A stretch of DNA of 64,000 nt from Peptococcaceae bacterium 1198_IL3148 (GCA_036763105.1 JBAIYS010000004.1:124001-188000), one strand, 5' to 3'; positions 19,392 through 29,408 are shown, counted from the stretch's first letter. Numbers and translations: made by a program. Notes: generated by a model from the sequence alone, not told the origin.

Positions 19392-21959
19392 ATGTATACA
19401 ATAAATCTTAATGGTCAAGATGTTAACGTTGATAAAAATGTTAAACTGATCGATTACCTACGGGAAGAAGCCCGACTGACATCCGTTAAAAACGGCTGTG
19501 GCGAAGGGGCCTGTGGCGCTTGCATGGTGCTGGTGGACGGTAAAGCCATGAAGGCCTGTGTTTTAACAATGGAAAGAGTAAATGGCAAAAAGATAGTAAC
19601 GGTGGAGGGTCTCAGTGAAAGGGAGAAGGATGTTTATAGTTGGGCCTTTGCCGAGGCTGGAGCGGTGCAGTGCGGTTTTTGTATCCCGGGGATGGTGATC
19701 AGTGCTAAGGGGTTAATAGATAAGAACCCCGATCCCACATCCGATGAAATCAAAAAAGCACTACAGGGAAATATTTGTCGCTGTACCGGCTACGTAAAAA
19801 TTGAAAAGGCAATAACCATGGTGGCCAAGGCTTTGCGGGAAGGCTATCAACCCGAGGTTACAAAATTTGATTACCGAGTGGGGGACCGCATGCCCCGGGT
19901 GGATGCCAAAGCTAAAGTTTTGGGCACCGCTGAATATGTAGATGATATGCACGTTGAAGGAATGTTGCACGGGGCGGCATTAAGAAGCAAATATGCCCGG
20001 GCGTTGGTAAAACGCATTGATATTTCTAAGGCCAAAGCTTACCCAGGTGTAGAGGCGGTATTACTGGCGAAGGATGTGCCTGGGGAGCGTCACTTGGGTC
20101 ACATCATCCATGACTGGCCAGTGATGATCGCCGAAGGAGAGACCACCCGCTATGTGGGTGATGCCCTGGCGATAGTGGCCGCCACCACCCGCCAGACTGC
20201 CAAAGAGGCTTTGGATTTAATTGAAGTGGAATATCAACCGTTAAAACCGGTGCTCAGCATCCAAGAAGCGATGGCTGATGGCGCGCCACAAATTCACAAA
20301 GATGTGGAGCGTAACATTTTGCGCACCACCGTGGTTAAACGGGGCAATGTGGATGAGGCCATTGCCAATGCGAAGTATGTGGTTACCCAAAAATATTTTA
20401 CGCCCTTTACTGAACATGCTTATTTAGAGCCGGAAAGTGCGCTGGGGATGCTCAATGAAGATGGTACCATCACGGTATATGTGGGTAGCCAAAATGTTTA
20501 TGACGATCATGCGGGCATTGTGCAAATGTTCGGTGTAAACGAAGAACAGGTGCGGGTAATCAGTAAGACGGTGGGCGGTGCCTTTGGCGGCAAAGAAGAT
20601 TTAACGGTGCAACACCATGCCGCTTTATTGGCCTGGCACACTAAAAAGCCGGTTAAAATGACCTGGGATCGGAGCGAGAGTATCAGGACTTCTGTTAAAA
20701 GACATCCCGCTGAAATGGAATACACCGTCGCCTGTGATGAAAATGGTAAAATAACGGCCACTAAGGCGGTAATTATCACTGATACCGGGGCTTACGCTTC
20801 CTTAGGTGGGCCGGTTACTGAGCGAGCCTGTACCCATGCGGCAGGACCCTACCAGATTCCCAATGTCGATCTTACCGGCATTGCAGTCTATACCAATAAT
20901 CCCCCTGCCGGCGCTTTTCGCGGTTTTGGGGTACCGCAATCTTGTTTTGCGATGGAATGTACCCTTAATCTATTGGCTGAAAAGGTGGGTATTTCACCGT
21001 GGGAAATCCGCTATCGCAACGCCATTGAACCGGGCAAGGTACTGCCTAACGGACAAATTGCCGATGAAGGCACTGCCCTCAAAGAAACACTGTTGGCGGT
21101 GAAAGATGTCTTTGAAAGTGACCCCCATGCCGGCATTGCCTGTGCCATGAAAAACAGTGGTATTGGGGTTGGTTTAGAAGATGTCGGTCGGATGAGACTA
21201 CTGGTGAAAGACGGCAAAGTATGGCTTTTAACCGGTGCTGCCAGTGTTGGTCAAGGGATGACCACTGTATTAACGCAAATGGTGGCCGAGGCCACCGGGC
21301 TTAGTACCGAACTACTGCAAACCGGTCCGCCGGATACTTACACCACTCCGGACGGCGGTACCACCACCGCCTCTCGGCAAACATTGTTTACCGGTGAAGC
21401 TACCCGCAAGGCGGCTTTAAAGCTGAAGAAAGACTTAGAAACTCATAGCTTGGAGGAATTAGAAGGCCGGGAATATTACGACGAGTTTTCCGGTGTTACC
21501 GACCCCATCGGTACAGATAAGCCCCATCCGGTGAGCCATGTGGCCTATAGCTATGCCACTCATGTGGTGCTATTAAACGAAGAAAACAAGGTGGCGAAAG
21601 TGATAGCGGCCCATGATATTGGACGCGCCATCAACCCCACCGGTATCGAAGGGCAAGTTGATGGTGGCGTGCTGATGAGTATGGGTTATGCGTTAACTGA
21701 AGATTTTCCTTTAGAAGAAGGGATGCCCAAGGCCAAATTTGGTACGCTGGGGTTACTCCGGGCTACCAATCGACCGGAGATTGAAACGATTATCATTGAG
21801 AAAAACGATGTGCCTTTAGCTTATGGGGCCAAGGGTATCGGAGAAATTGCCACCATTCCAACCGCACCGGCGGTGGCCTGTGCTTACTATCGGCGGGATG
21901 GCAAATTTAGAACCAGTCTGCCTCTGGAAGAAACCCCGTACAGCAGAAGGAAAAAATAA
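19392..21959 (+). CDS. Selenium-dependent-type xanthine dehydrogenase, fused [2Fe-2S] and molybdenum subunit
   Basis: 855 residues. Residues 1-150 are the two [2Fe-2S] domains: plant-type set C36, C41, C44, C56 and the second set C94, C97, C129, C131. The rest is a molybdopterin hydroxylase: GGAFGGKED, the Arg loop AGAFRGFGVP, GAASVGQG and the catalytic Glu at the end of AYGAKGIGE. This fusion without an FAD domain is the arrangement of the selenium-dependent xanthine dehydrogenase family, in which selenium is a labile cofactor rather than selenocysteine; no in-frame TGA is present. The FAD subunit (YgfM type) is not in the window and may lie upstream of ygfK. It oxidises hypoxanthine/xanthine. 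A strong terminator follows. Confidence 0.9.
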   Translation: MYTINLNGQDVNVDKNVKLIDYLREEARLTSVKNGCGEGACGACMVLVDGKAMKACVLTMERVNGKKIVTVEGLSEREKDVYSWAFAEAGAVQCGFCIPGMVISAKGLIDKNPDPTSDEIKKALQGNICRCTGYVKIEKAITMVAKALREGYQPEVTKFDYRVGDRMPRVDAKAKVLGTAEYVDDMHVEGMLHGAALRSKYARALVKRIDISKAKAYPGVEAVLLAKDVPGERHLGHIIHDWPVMIAEGETTRYVGDALAIVAATTRQTAKEALDLIEVEYQPLKPVLSIQEAMADGAPQIHKDVERNILRTTVVKRGNVDEAIANAKYVVTQKYFTPFTEHAYLEPESALGMLNEDGTITVYVGSQNVYDDHAGIVQMFGVNEEQVRVISKTVGGAFGGKEDLTVQHHAALLAWHTKKPVKMTWDRSESIRTSVKRHPAEMEYTVACDENGKITATKAVIITDTGAYASLGGPVTERACTHAAGPYQIPNVDLTGIAVYTNNPPAGAFRGFGVPQSCFAMECTLNLLAEKVGISPWEIRYRNAIEPGKVLPNGQIADEGTALKETLLAVKDVFESDPHAGIACAMKNSGIGVGLEDVGRMRLLVKDGKVWLLTGAASVGQGMTTVLTQMVAEATGLSTELLQTGPPDTYTTPDGGTTTASRQTLFTGEATRKAALKLKKDLETHSLEELEGREYYDEFSGVTDPIGTDKPHPVSHVAYSYATHVVLLNEENKVAKVIAAHDIGRAINPTGIEGQVDGGVLMSMGYALTEDFPLEEGMPKAKFGTLGLLRATNRPEIETIIIEKNDVPLAYGAKGIGEIATIPTAPAVACAYYRRDGKFRTSLPLEETPYSRRKK

Positions 21960-21964
21960 AAACA

Positions 21965-22002
21965 CTAAAAAGATCTTACCGCTGCAGGTAAGATCTTTTT
22001 AG
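21965..22002. terminator. Bidirectional terminator between xanthine dehydrogenase and the DUF438 gene
   Basis: A perfect 16-bp stem CTAAAAAGATCTTACC / GGTAAGATCTTTTTAG with a GCTGCA loop. A and T runs on both sides suit both converging genes. Confidence 0.9.
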
Positions 22003-22016
22003 CAATAATAAGTGAT

Positions 22017-23231
22017 TTACCAATCCAAAAGGCGTTTTTGACCCTGTAGCGATCTGATGTCCGTTACATCTTGGGTCACTTCCACCACACCCCGATATTT
22101 ACTGGTTTTATCCCGAATGGCAAAATAGCGGATATGTACAAAACGGCCGTTTAATTCTAGCCAAAATTCAGCCGCATCCCGGGTGCCATTTTTAAACTCG
22201 CTGACAATTTTTTCAACAACGTGGACGCTGGATGAGGGGTGACAGTTTTTCACATCCCGACCGATAATGCCCGGGCTGCGGGGGAAAATCCGCTCGGGAC
22301 CTTGGGAGTAATATCGTACCCGATCATTTTCGTCCACATAGGTAATGTCCACCGGCAAATTGGTCAGTATCAGATTAATCTGTTCTGGAGTGAGCACACC
22401 GGTATCCAGCTTGATGTCATCCTGATTTTGCCCGGTGTTATCCTTTTCCAAATCCACCAAGGCTTCTGCCGAGGGTTTCCAATCGGTGCCCGGTGTCACC
22501 AGAGTATAACCAATCTCCTCTTCGCCTTGCCGTACCCTGACCCATTCTTTTTCATTCAATGTTTCTAACGCCATCGGGAATAGAATGTTTTCTTCCTTGT
22601 ATATTAAGTCGTTGATTGTTTTAATTAATTCTTCACCCGTGGCCACCACTGTTTTGGCATTATTGTTTTCCACTGCCTGTTTTATTTCTTTGAGCATTTT
22701 ACGCACATCGTCGTGGAACTGCCACATCACTTTGGTGGGCCCTTGGACACCTTTACCCTCTAATAAAGGAAACAGTTGGTTTTCTTTGCGTAGATAATGC
22801 TTTTCTATTTCTGAAAGTACCTCTAGATCGTTTTTGATTGCCCCTTTGTAATCATTCAACGCCTCATTCTTACCTTTTTTTAATTGGCTAAGCATTTTTT
22901 GCAGCGACGCGGTGGCTTTTTCAATTTCCCGGTTTTCCATTTTAAAAGTATGTACTGGGTGTCCCGGTGGCGGTTCCTTTGGCACCACCGCGTCTAAAGC
23001 TTCCTTAAATACTGATACGTGAACGTCACACAATCGCTTCACTTCATTTTCCGGTATGCCTTCAGTTATTAAACTGCTTTCCATCTGGGAGATTTCTTTA
23101 GCACTCACGTTCTTAATCAATTTGGCAAAGCGGTCTTTGACTTCATCGGGAGACTTGCCGTTGTGCAGCTCTTTAATGATATCTTTGAGGACTTCTTGGC
23201 GTTGACCTTTGCCATCAATTAGCTCACTCAT
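22017..23231 (-). CDS. DUF438 protein with hemerythrin-like and PAS domains
   Basis: 404 residues. The N-terminal 85 residues match DUF438 (VLKDIIKELHNGKSPDEVKDRF). A hemerythrin-like helical bundle follows, about residues 95-230, with HPVHTF, HYLRKENQLFPLLE, HDDVRKML and YKEENILFPMA carrying candidate di-iron His and Glu ligands. The C-terminal PAS domain (about 285-404) has DITYVDENDRVRYYS and HPSSSVHVVEKI. Such proteins are thought to sense oxygen, NO or redox state in anaerobes. It converges with the xanthine dehydrogenase gene. Its ATG is 23231. Confidence 0.88.
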   Translation of the reverse strand: MSELIDGKGQRQEVLKDIIKELHNGKSPDEVKDRFAKLIKNVSAKEISQMESSLITEGIPENEVKRLCDVHVSVFKEALDAVVPKEPPPGHPVHTFKMENREIEKATASLQKMLSQLKKGKNEALNDYKGAIKNDLEVLSEIEKHYLRKENQLFPLLEGKGVQGPTKVMWQFHDDVRKMLKEIKQAVENNNAKTVVATGEELIKTINDLIYKEENILFPMALETLNEKEWVRVRQGEEEIGYTLVTPGTDWKPSAEALVDLEKDNTGQNQDDIKLDTGVLTPEQINLILTNLPVDITYVDENDRVRYYSQGPERIFPRSPGIIGRDVKNCHPSSSVHVVEKIVSEFKNGTRDAAEFWLELNGRFVHIRYFAIRDKTSKYRGVVEVTQDVTDIRSLQGQKRLLDW

Positions 23232-23688
23232 AAATCCACATCCTTATTGTTAATGGTCATTTAATTTTATATATTGCCCGTGAAAACCTATAATATGCCG
23301 TTAATTGGCTATAACTGAATCTCATCTCATTAATCCAGAAAGAATAAGAAATCTGATATATTGGTAACAGCAGCTTTTAGGCTTTTAATGTGCTTAAAAT
23401 ATTATAAAAGCAGGATTTGCAACAAAAAAGTAGAATGTTTTTATAAATTTATTAGGAAATAAGTCCTGAAATATAAAAATAATGGCATTTGCCTGCCCGC
23501 ACCTTTATATAGTATTACTTATGAAAAAGAGTAAACCCGCTGTGTTTTCAGAAGCGATATCGGCGGGTTTCATAATTTTTGTGTCTTTATCAGATATTTG
23601 GTTAGATACAGTTATTTAAGTACCCTATGATATAGGGTGGTTTAAGGTGTGACTATTATATTTACCATAAAAGAAAGGGGAGACGCCA
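23232..23688. other. 457-base intergenic stretch with one terminator-like hairpin
   Basis: AT-rich spacer between the DUF438 gene and the McrBC-like module. It holds a stem AAACCCGC / GCGGGTTT (23533-23570) followed by CATAATTTTT, readable as a terminator on the plus strand. AAAGGGGAG at the right edge is the ribosome site of the next gene. I see no gene or clear repeat here. Confidence 0.6.
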
Positions 23689-25059
23689 GTGTTAGAGCAT
23701 GACTTATTTCTAAGTCTACTAAGCGACAGAGAAATTAATTCACTAGCAAATTCAATGAAAATCAAACCCAATGGTTTTGCTAAAAGGGGAAGAGTTAAAA
23801 TTCCAACTCCATTGTTAAAAAAGGAATTAAAGGATGTATACGCTTACGGATTTAAAAATCCTAACAAGGGGAGCAACCTTTATGAAACCTATAAAAAACT
23901 AGGTAATGAATTTATAAAACATGAAAAAACTCCTAAATTAAAGGGTGAAGAGCTACTAAGAGAATGTGGAAACAGGGTTGACGTCCCAGATGCAATACTT
24001 TTAAGTTATCTCTACATTTGTGATAAGGATTTGTATCACGATAAAATTAAAGAGTGGTGTAAAAATAAACCCGAAGGAAGACTTTTTCAAAACTATGCAA
24101 CTTCAACCCCAGATGAACAATTAACTGTAATATTTACTCCTGAAAAATTCTCTAAAGAATTAGTAAAAGAACGTGTAGAAATTTTTCTTAAAGATGTAGA
24201 GTTGCCCGATGATATACCCGAAAAAATAACAGCAGATTTCATCATTAACTTTAGAGGCAAAGCAAGCCAAGCAATTAAACTGCTCTATATCTACCTAACA
24301 GATGATGAAAATAAAGATAATCCTCAAGCACCAAAATTATGGAATACTATTAATACTTGGGTAGCGACAAAAGAAATAGAGTTAGCCGATTCCACCCAAG
24401 AAATGTATAAAAAGAGAATCGAGGAATTAGAGAAAGAGTATAGTAAAAAGGAAAAAGACTATAGAAGAACACAGGAAAAACTTGAAAAACTAACCGAAGG
24501 ATGTAACAAACTTAAGCTTAACAACAAAAAAGTTAGTACAGAACTAAGTGAAGTTAAAAAACAATTAAATAAAAAAATAAGTACCGCAAAAACATTTTAT
24601 GGGCAAATTAGTAAGTTGATTGAAGAGAAAGAACAATTGACAAAAACCATAACCAAATTCGAACAACAACTTCAGGATTTATGGGATGTTTTCAATACTA
24701 AGTCAGTTGATAAAATTAATTGTAAATATAAGGATGCACATTATAAAGCGGAATTATTAATTTCAATATTGCCGGAAACAGACTCGTATATAATTGCAAC
24801 TAGAAAGAATTTGGCAAAACAATTACCTTCGTTCATCCCTGAAAAATGTCTAACCGACATCAACTCCTGTTTAAATAAACAATGGTGTGAAAATCATACG
24901 GGCAAGACCCTTTATTTACATAGACATGCATTTGGCACCATAAAGAACTTTGATGAAACAATGACGTTTGCAAGACAAAACAATCTAAACGTTGTGGAAG
25001 TAACTGCCCTTGATGAATCCGAATGGTTAAAAGAACTAATTAGAAAGGAAGTTGATTAA
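23689..25059 (+). CDS. Coiled-coil protein, first gene of a McrBC-like module
   Basis: 456 residues, no family recognised. GTG start with AAAGGGGAG upstream. Residues 1-225 are mixed helical without membrane segments. Residues about 230-345 form a long coiled coil rich in K and E (KKRIEELEKEYSKKEKDYRR onward). A C-terminal domain of about 100 residues follows, containing KTLYLHRHAFGTIKNF and ending VVEVTALDESEWLKEL. It lies 3 bases before the McrB-like gene, so the two are co-translated. A DNA-recognition or scaffold role beside the ATPase is inference from position. Base composition is lower in GC than the purine operon, suggesting transfer. Confidence 0.7.
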   Translation: MLEHDLFLSLLSDREINSLANSMKIKPNGFAKRGRVKIPTPLLKKELKDVYAYGFKNPNKGSNLYETYKKLGNEFIKHEKTPKLKGEELLRECGNRVDVPDAILLSYLYICDKDLYHDKIKEWCKNKPEGRLFQNYATSTPDEQLTVIFTPEKFSKELVKERVEIFLKDVELPDDIPEKITADFIINFRGKASQAIKLLYIYLTDDENKDNPQAPKLWNTINTWVATKEIELADSTQEMYKKRIEELEKEYSKKEKDYRRTQEKLEKLTEGCNKLKLNNKKVSTELSEVKKQLNKKISTAKTFYGQISKLIEEKEQLTKTITKFEQQLQDLWDVFNTKSVDKINCKYKDAHYKAELLISILPETDSYIIATRKNLAKQLPSFIPEKCLTDINSCLNKQWCENHTGKTLYLHRHAFGTIKNFDETMTFARQNNLNVVEVTALDESEWLKELIRKEVD

Positions 25060-25062
25060 TAA

Positions 25063-27174
25063 ATGAGTATAGGTATAGCAGAAATGCTGAGTATTAATGA
25101 TTTAGAAGCAATAAAGAAAAATATTATGCTCTTCAAAGTAGCGCCAGATGATATGGCATACCACTTTAAGCTTGCAATGAACGGACAAGCAATTGATGTT
25201 GCTTATAGCCATTCCAACGATATTGTGATTTACCTTAAAGCACTTTCAAATTTGCCAAAGGCTATAGCACACATTAATCAACCCTTTGTATCATTTTCTG
25301 AGAGAAATATGAAGGCATTAAATACAATTAACTTTACTGAATTTGAAGGATTAGACCGATTGGAGACTCTGCGCGAAGCTTTAAAAGATAAATTAATACT
25401 TGCTGTCCCAAAGCTACACATAGATAACAGAAGAAAGGAATTTAACGAACCAGATCCTTACTACTATAATTACGAAATGATATATATATCAGAAGAAAAA
25501 CCAGTATCTGAAATATATAACACCATACCATCTGTTATTAGTAACATTGACCGCAGAAGATTTGAGTACATGCTAAAAAATGAAGAGTATGTTCAGTTTA
25601 GAAATTATAATTCTATGATGCCAAGTCCGGAGTTTGTAATTTGTGAGGACACGCTTTTCTACTTTCCAGATATGAAAACAACGTCATTAACACCTAATAT
25701 AAAAAACATCTCAACTTTCCATTGCGAAGACTACAAGGAAATCAAAAGACTTAAGTTACCTTATGAGTTTAAAGATAATTGTCAGTGTACCTATCAAGGA
25801 TTACATTTTATTCCTTTTGAATACACGGCACAACTAAGGGATTTAATGGATGAAAAAGGCGCATCTTTAGATATGCCGTTAGAATCTGAACCTTTTATTG
25901 TGAATACTGAAACCAAAAAGGATAAAGAAATTAAGCCTGAACCTAAAGAACAAGTTCTCGCAGAACTGATTTCTACAAAAGAGGAAACTATAACAACTAA
26001 AAACTTGCCAGATGAAAATTACGTTGAAGAATATGAATTTTTAACAGCTCTTAAAAACAAAATGATTTTATCTGAACTTTATTATGATGGTACTGATATT
26101 GACAGTTTCCATACTGCTGTTAAGACTAATTTTATTACCATTGTTGGCGGTATGTCTGGAACGGGCAAATCTCAGTTGGCAATGAAATACTGTGATACCC
26201 TGGGCTTGAGAAAAGGTGACGATCTATTGGTAATTCCAATCAGTCCATCCTATACTGAACCCTCTGATATTTTAGGGTACTTACATCCGCAAACAGGTGC
26301 ATATGTTGAAAGTGAAACTGGTCTAGTGAGTTTTTTACTGAAAGCCAGCAAAAACCCGGAAAAATTACATGTTTGTATTTTCGAAGAAATGAACTTATCT
26401 CAAGTAGAACACTGGTTTAGCCCATTCATTTCCCTATTAGAACTTGAAGGAGAACACCGCATGTTACATCTGGTAAGTGAAAAACAGCATTGCCTGCAAG
26501 AAGAATATAGTAAACCTATTCATATTGGAAACAATGTAATATTTATTGGTACTGTGAATCTTGATGAAACCACTAAGGAATTCTCTAACCGTCTGTTAGA
26601 TAGAACTAACCTGGTACAACTAAAAAAACAATCATTCTTGGATGCAAAACACTATACCAATAAGCATATTGAGGTTAGGAGTTTTGATAAAATTTCAGCA
26701 GTTAACTTCCGTAGATGGGTTAAAACAACAAATAACCACCTGACTATAATGAGCGATGAAGAATTAAGATTATTGGATAGAATTCACCAAGAATTAAGAA
26801 AAGTTGATGCCCAAAACGGTGTAAGCTTTAGAATTGTAAAGGCAATGGCACACTTTATCAATAATATTCCCGAAGATAAAGATGGCAATAAACTAATTAA
26901 TCGTAAGAAAGCCTTCGATATTCAGATTTGCCAACGCATATTGACAAAGATTAAAGGTCACAGGGAAATGTTGCAAGATTTATTAGGTGTCTACAAAATA
27001 GATACTGGTGAAATCAAAGGTGGCCATTTAAGAGAACAGCTTAAAGCGTTTGAGATAGAAAATGAATTGGATGATAAAACAAGCGAAGAACAAATGTACA
27101 ACAACTTTGGTATGTCGGCAGAAGTATTGGATCAAAAAGCAAAGGATTTGGTAATTAATGGCTATACTATGTAA
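25063..27174 (+). CDS. McrB-like AAA ATPase/GTPase
   Basis: 703 residues. About the first 320 residues form an N-terminal region I do not recognise, ending in a charged linker. The AAA domain starts near residue 330: Walker A GGMSGTGKS (362-370), Walker B VCIFEEMN (437-444), and the sensor/arginine segment GTVNLDETTKEFSNRLLDR typical of the McrB branch. McrB proteins form hexamers that translocate DNA or remodel partners and activate an McrC nuclease. The downstream nuclease gene overlaps it by 17 bases, which fits a stoichiometric complex. Probably a type IV restriction-like defence component. Confidence 0.82.
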   Translation: MSIGIAEMLSINDLEAIKKNIMLFKVAPDDMAYHFKLAMNGQAIDVAYSHSNDIVIYLKALSNLPKAIAHINQPFVSFSERNMKALNTINFTEFEGLDRLETLREALKDKLILAVPKLHIDNRRKEFNEPDPYYYNYEMIYISEEKPVSEIYNTIPSVISNIDRRRFEYMLKNEEYVQFRNYNSMMPSPEFVICEDTLFYFPDMKTTSLTPNIKNISTFHCEDYKEIKRLKLPYEFKDNCQCTYQGLHFIPFEYTAQLRDLMDEKGASLDMPLESEPFIVNTETKKDKEIKPEPKEQVLAELISTKEETITTKNLPDENYVEEYEFLTALKNKMILSELYYDGTDIDSFHTAVKTNFITIVGGMSGTGKSQLAMKYCDTLGLRKGDDLLVIPISPSYTEPSDILGYLHPQTGAYVESETGLVSFLLKASKNPEKLHVCIFEEMNLSQVEHWFSPFISLLELEGEHRMLHLVSEKQHCLQEEYSKPIHIGNNVIFIGTVNLDETTKEFSNRLLDRTNLVQLKKQSFLDAKHYTNKHIEVRSFDKISAVNFRRWVKTTNNHLTIMSDEELRLLDRIHQELRKVDAQNGVSFRIVKAMAHFINNIPEDKDGNKLINRKKAFDIQICQRILTKIKGHREMLQDLLGVYKIDTGEIKGGHLREQLKAFEIENELDDKTSEEQMYNNFGMSAEVLDQKAKDLVINGYTM

Positions 27175-29065
27175 CTCAAAGAAACTGCCTATAAACGTTG
27201 TAGTAAAGGTTGGTTATGACAACGACAAATATATAACTGATTTCACTTCGGACCCACCCATATTTAACGTTGATGGCCCTAATAGAGAGTTTGTTATTAG
27301 AGAAAACATAAATTTAACCATAGGTTTCTATCCTGATACCAGGAATGACCATGATGAAAACAGTTATTTGAAAATCGAAACCCATAGTGATAATGAACAG
27401 CAGGAAAACGGTTTTACTATTCCTTTAGGAAATTCAATGAGTGTTTTCAATGTCAGTGGTAATCTAGCCTTTCCTTTTCGTTTGGGCTATACAATAATGA
27501 AGCTGATCTATAAGGATGAAGTTTACCTTACTAAAGTGCCTGTTATCCCTATTCACTATTCCTATGAGCAAGTAATAGGCATACACAATTTCTTAGAGCA
27601 ACAAATACAAAATATTTGTTATGACCACATCGTAAATGAGGGTTTGGCAGAACAATTTGACAGAGTTGAATTACACTGGTATAGAGAATATGGTAAATTT
27701 CATTACCAAAAAGAATCCGAAATAGTAGGTTTATTCTCTCGGATTAATCAAGATGAACTAAGAAAAATGGTTAAAAGATATGTCACCCAACCCTTTCCTG
27801 CAAAAATGGATGCCAAAGGATTCCGTAAAACGCTAACCAAAGGTGTACAAAATCAGGGAAAACCTTACTTTAACCAAAAGACTCAGTTAATTGTTGATGA
27901 AAAAAACAGCATGTGGCTTAAGTACACTCTCTATCGATGGTTTCACAAGATTGAAGATGCCATTGTTGCCATTGAAAAAGAAGTACACACGTTAAGAAAG
28001 GATATAAAGCAACACGAGCAAAAAATTGATAAAATCATACTTAAAAAATACCAAATTAATGATCCCAATGTTTCTAAGATATACTCCCGGGCTCTGCCTA
28101 CTGAAATCGGTGTATTAAGGCAAAAAATTGAAAAACGGTGTAAATATAAGCATGACCGTGATCTATGGCTTAAGTCCTTGTATTTTATAAAACACCGCAT
28201 ATTATACCTGATGCATGAAACAGAACTAAAGGATGTACTGTTAAGACCACCTAAAGGAGACATCCGTCTCCAAGGTCAGGTGTTAAAACGGATACAAAGA
28301 TTGTACAAGGAAAGCGAATTGTTCGCAAAACCACATGGCAATAATTCAAGATTAATACAGGTGCCTAAACACACCTGGCAGGTATTCGAATATTTTGTTG
28401 TATCTAAGACTATTGATATCTTAAGTTCTATGGAATATGGTTTTAACGTTACCCAAGGCCTAGATAACAATATTATAGAAAACATAATAATTAACGGTAT
28501 TCCAGAGAGTTCCGTTTTCACTTTGGAAAATGACACACATACAATTAAAGTGGTTTATGATGATCCGTTACCCCGCAGTGAAGAAGATGCAAAAGAACAT
28601 AACCATTCTTTTTACACATATAGTACCCACAACCGACCTGATATAAGATTGGAGTTGTATGAAAAAGAAGAAGATCAATTAGGCAAGTTCCTAGGACTGG
28701 CAGTAATCGAAGTTAAGTTTAGGAAGTTTGATGCGCTCTACAATAGAACCCCTACCGACACAATGGTAGCGCTCACAGACTATAATAACATTATGTATTG
28801 TGCTGAAACCACTGATATATTCTATCACCGACATACATACGTAGACAGAGTTATATGTGTTTATGCTGGCAGTACAAGTGGAAAGAAAAATCTAGAATTT
28901 AAAGACTGTAAATATTATATCAGGCTGTTCCCTCATGTTGATGATAGTAACCAGATTACCAAACTCATTGGTGAATCTGAAATTAGGCAAGTACTAGAAC
29001 ATTGGTTGCAAGAAAAAATACAAGTTACAACTCGTTATCAAAACCCAATGCCTGCTAGTGGATAG
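27158..29065 (+). CDS. DUF2357 / McrC-like PD-(D/E)XK nuclease
   Basis: 635 residues. ATG 27158 overlaps the McrB-like gene by 17 bases. The N-terminal part is beta-rich, residues about 200-420 are helical and basic, and the C-terminal part holds a PD-(D/E)XK core: RPDI (D495), then IEVKF (E518-x-K520). This layout matches DUF2357 proteins, McrC-like partners of McrB ATPases. It should cut DNA when driven by the ATPase. A dead IS3 orfA lies 70 bases downstream. Confidence 0.8.
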   Translation: MAILCNSKKLPINVVVKVGYDNDKYITDFTSDPPIFNVDGPNREFVIRENINLTIGFYPDTRNDHDENSYLKIETHSDNEQQENGFTIPLGNSMSVFNVSGNLAFPFRLGYTIMKLIYKDEVYLTKVPVIPIHYSYEQVIGIHNFLEQQIQNICYDHIVNEGLAEQFDRVELHWYREYGKFHYQKESEIVGLFSRINQDELRKMVKRYVTQPFPAKMDAKGFRKTLTKGVQNQGKPYFNQKTQLIVDEKNSMWLKYTLYRWFHKIEDAIVAIEKEVHTLRKDIKQHEQKIDKIILKKYQINDPNVSKIYSRALPTEIGVLRQKIEKRCKYKHDRDLWLKSLYFIKHRILYLMHETELKDVLLRPPKGDIRLQGQVLKRIQRLYKESELFAKPHGNNSRLIQVPKHTWQVFEYFVVSKTIDILSSMEYGFNVTQGLDNNIIENIIINGIPESSVFTLENDTHTIKVVYDDPLPRSEEDAKEHNHSFYTYSTHNRPDIRLELYEKEEDQLGKFLGLAVIEVKFRKFDALYNRTPTDTMVALTDYNNIMYCAETTDIFYHRHTYVDRVICVYAGSTSGKKNLEFKDCKYYIRLFPHVDDSNQITKLIGESEIRQVLEHWLQEKIQVTTRYQNPMPASG

Positions 29066-29135
29066 GTTACACTTAGCTAGACAGATTTTTTAAGGTCAAG
29101 TAGACTATTAATAATAAACCTAAGGAGAGGCTACT

Positions 29136-29408
29136 ATGACCAAACGAGAAAGAAGAACCTATACAGACGAATTCAAACAACAGATGGTGCAATTATATAA
29201 TAACGGTAAGCCTAGAAAAGATATTATTCGTGAATACTAATTAACGCCATCAGCTTTAGACAAATGGATTAAACAAAGCCAAAAAACAGGTTCATTTAAA
29301 GAAAAAGATAACCTAACACCAGAGCAGATCAAGTTAGCCAAGCTACGTAAAGAAAATAAGCAATTGCTAATGGAGCATGTGGATACCATGGCCGCAATAC
29401 CAAACTAA
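29136..29408 (+). pseudogene. IS3-family transposase OrfA remnant
   Basis: The frame starts MTKRERRTYTDEFKQQMVQL, the typical IS3 OrfA N-terminus with helix-turn-helix, and continues TPSALDKWIKQSQ and the leucine-zipper-like LAKLRKENKQLLME. It has an in-frame TAA at 29238-29240 and loses homology after LLME, so most of the zipper end and all of OrfB are missing. A short palindrome (29399-29425) follows. No inverted repeats of a whole element were found. It marks an old insertion at the right edge of the McrBC-like module. Confidence 0.8.

Noticed and set aside
19392-21959. Selenocysteine in the xanthine dehydrogenase
   Set aside because: No in-frame TGA occurs in the gene; selenium in this family is a bound cofactor, not Sec.
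22239-22568. Plus-strand open frame inside the DUF438 gene
   Set aside because: The minus-strand protein has clear domains and motifs here; the plus frame has none.
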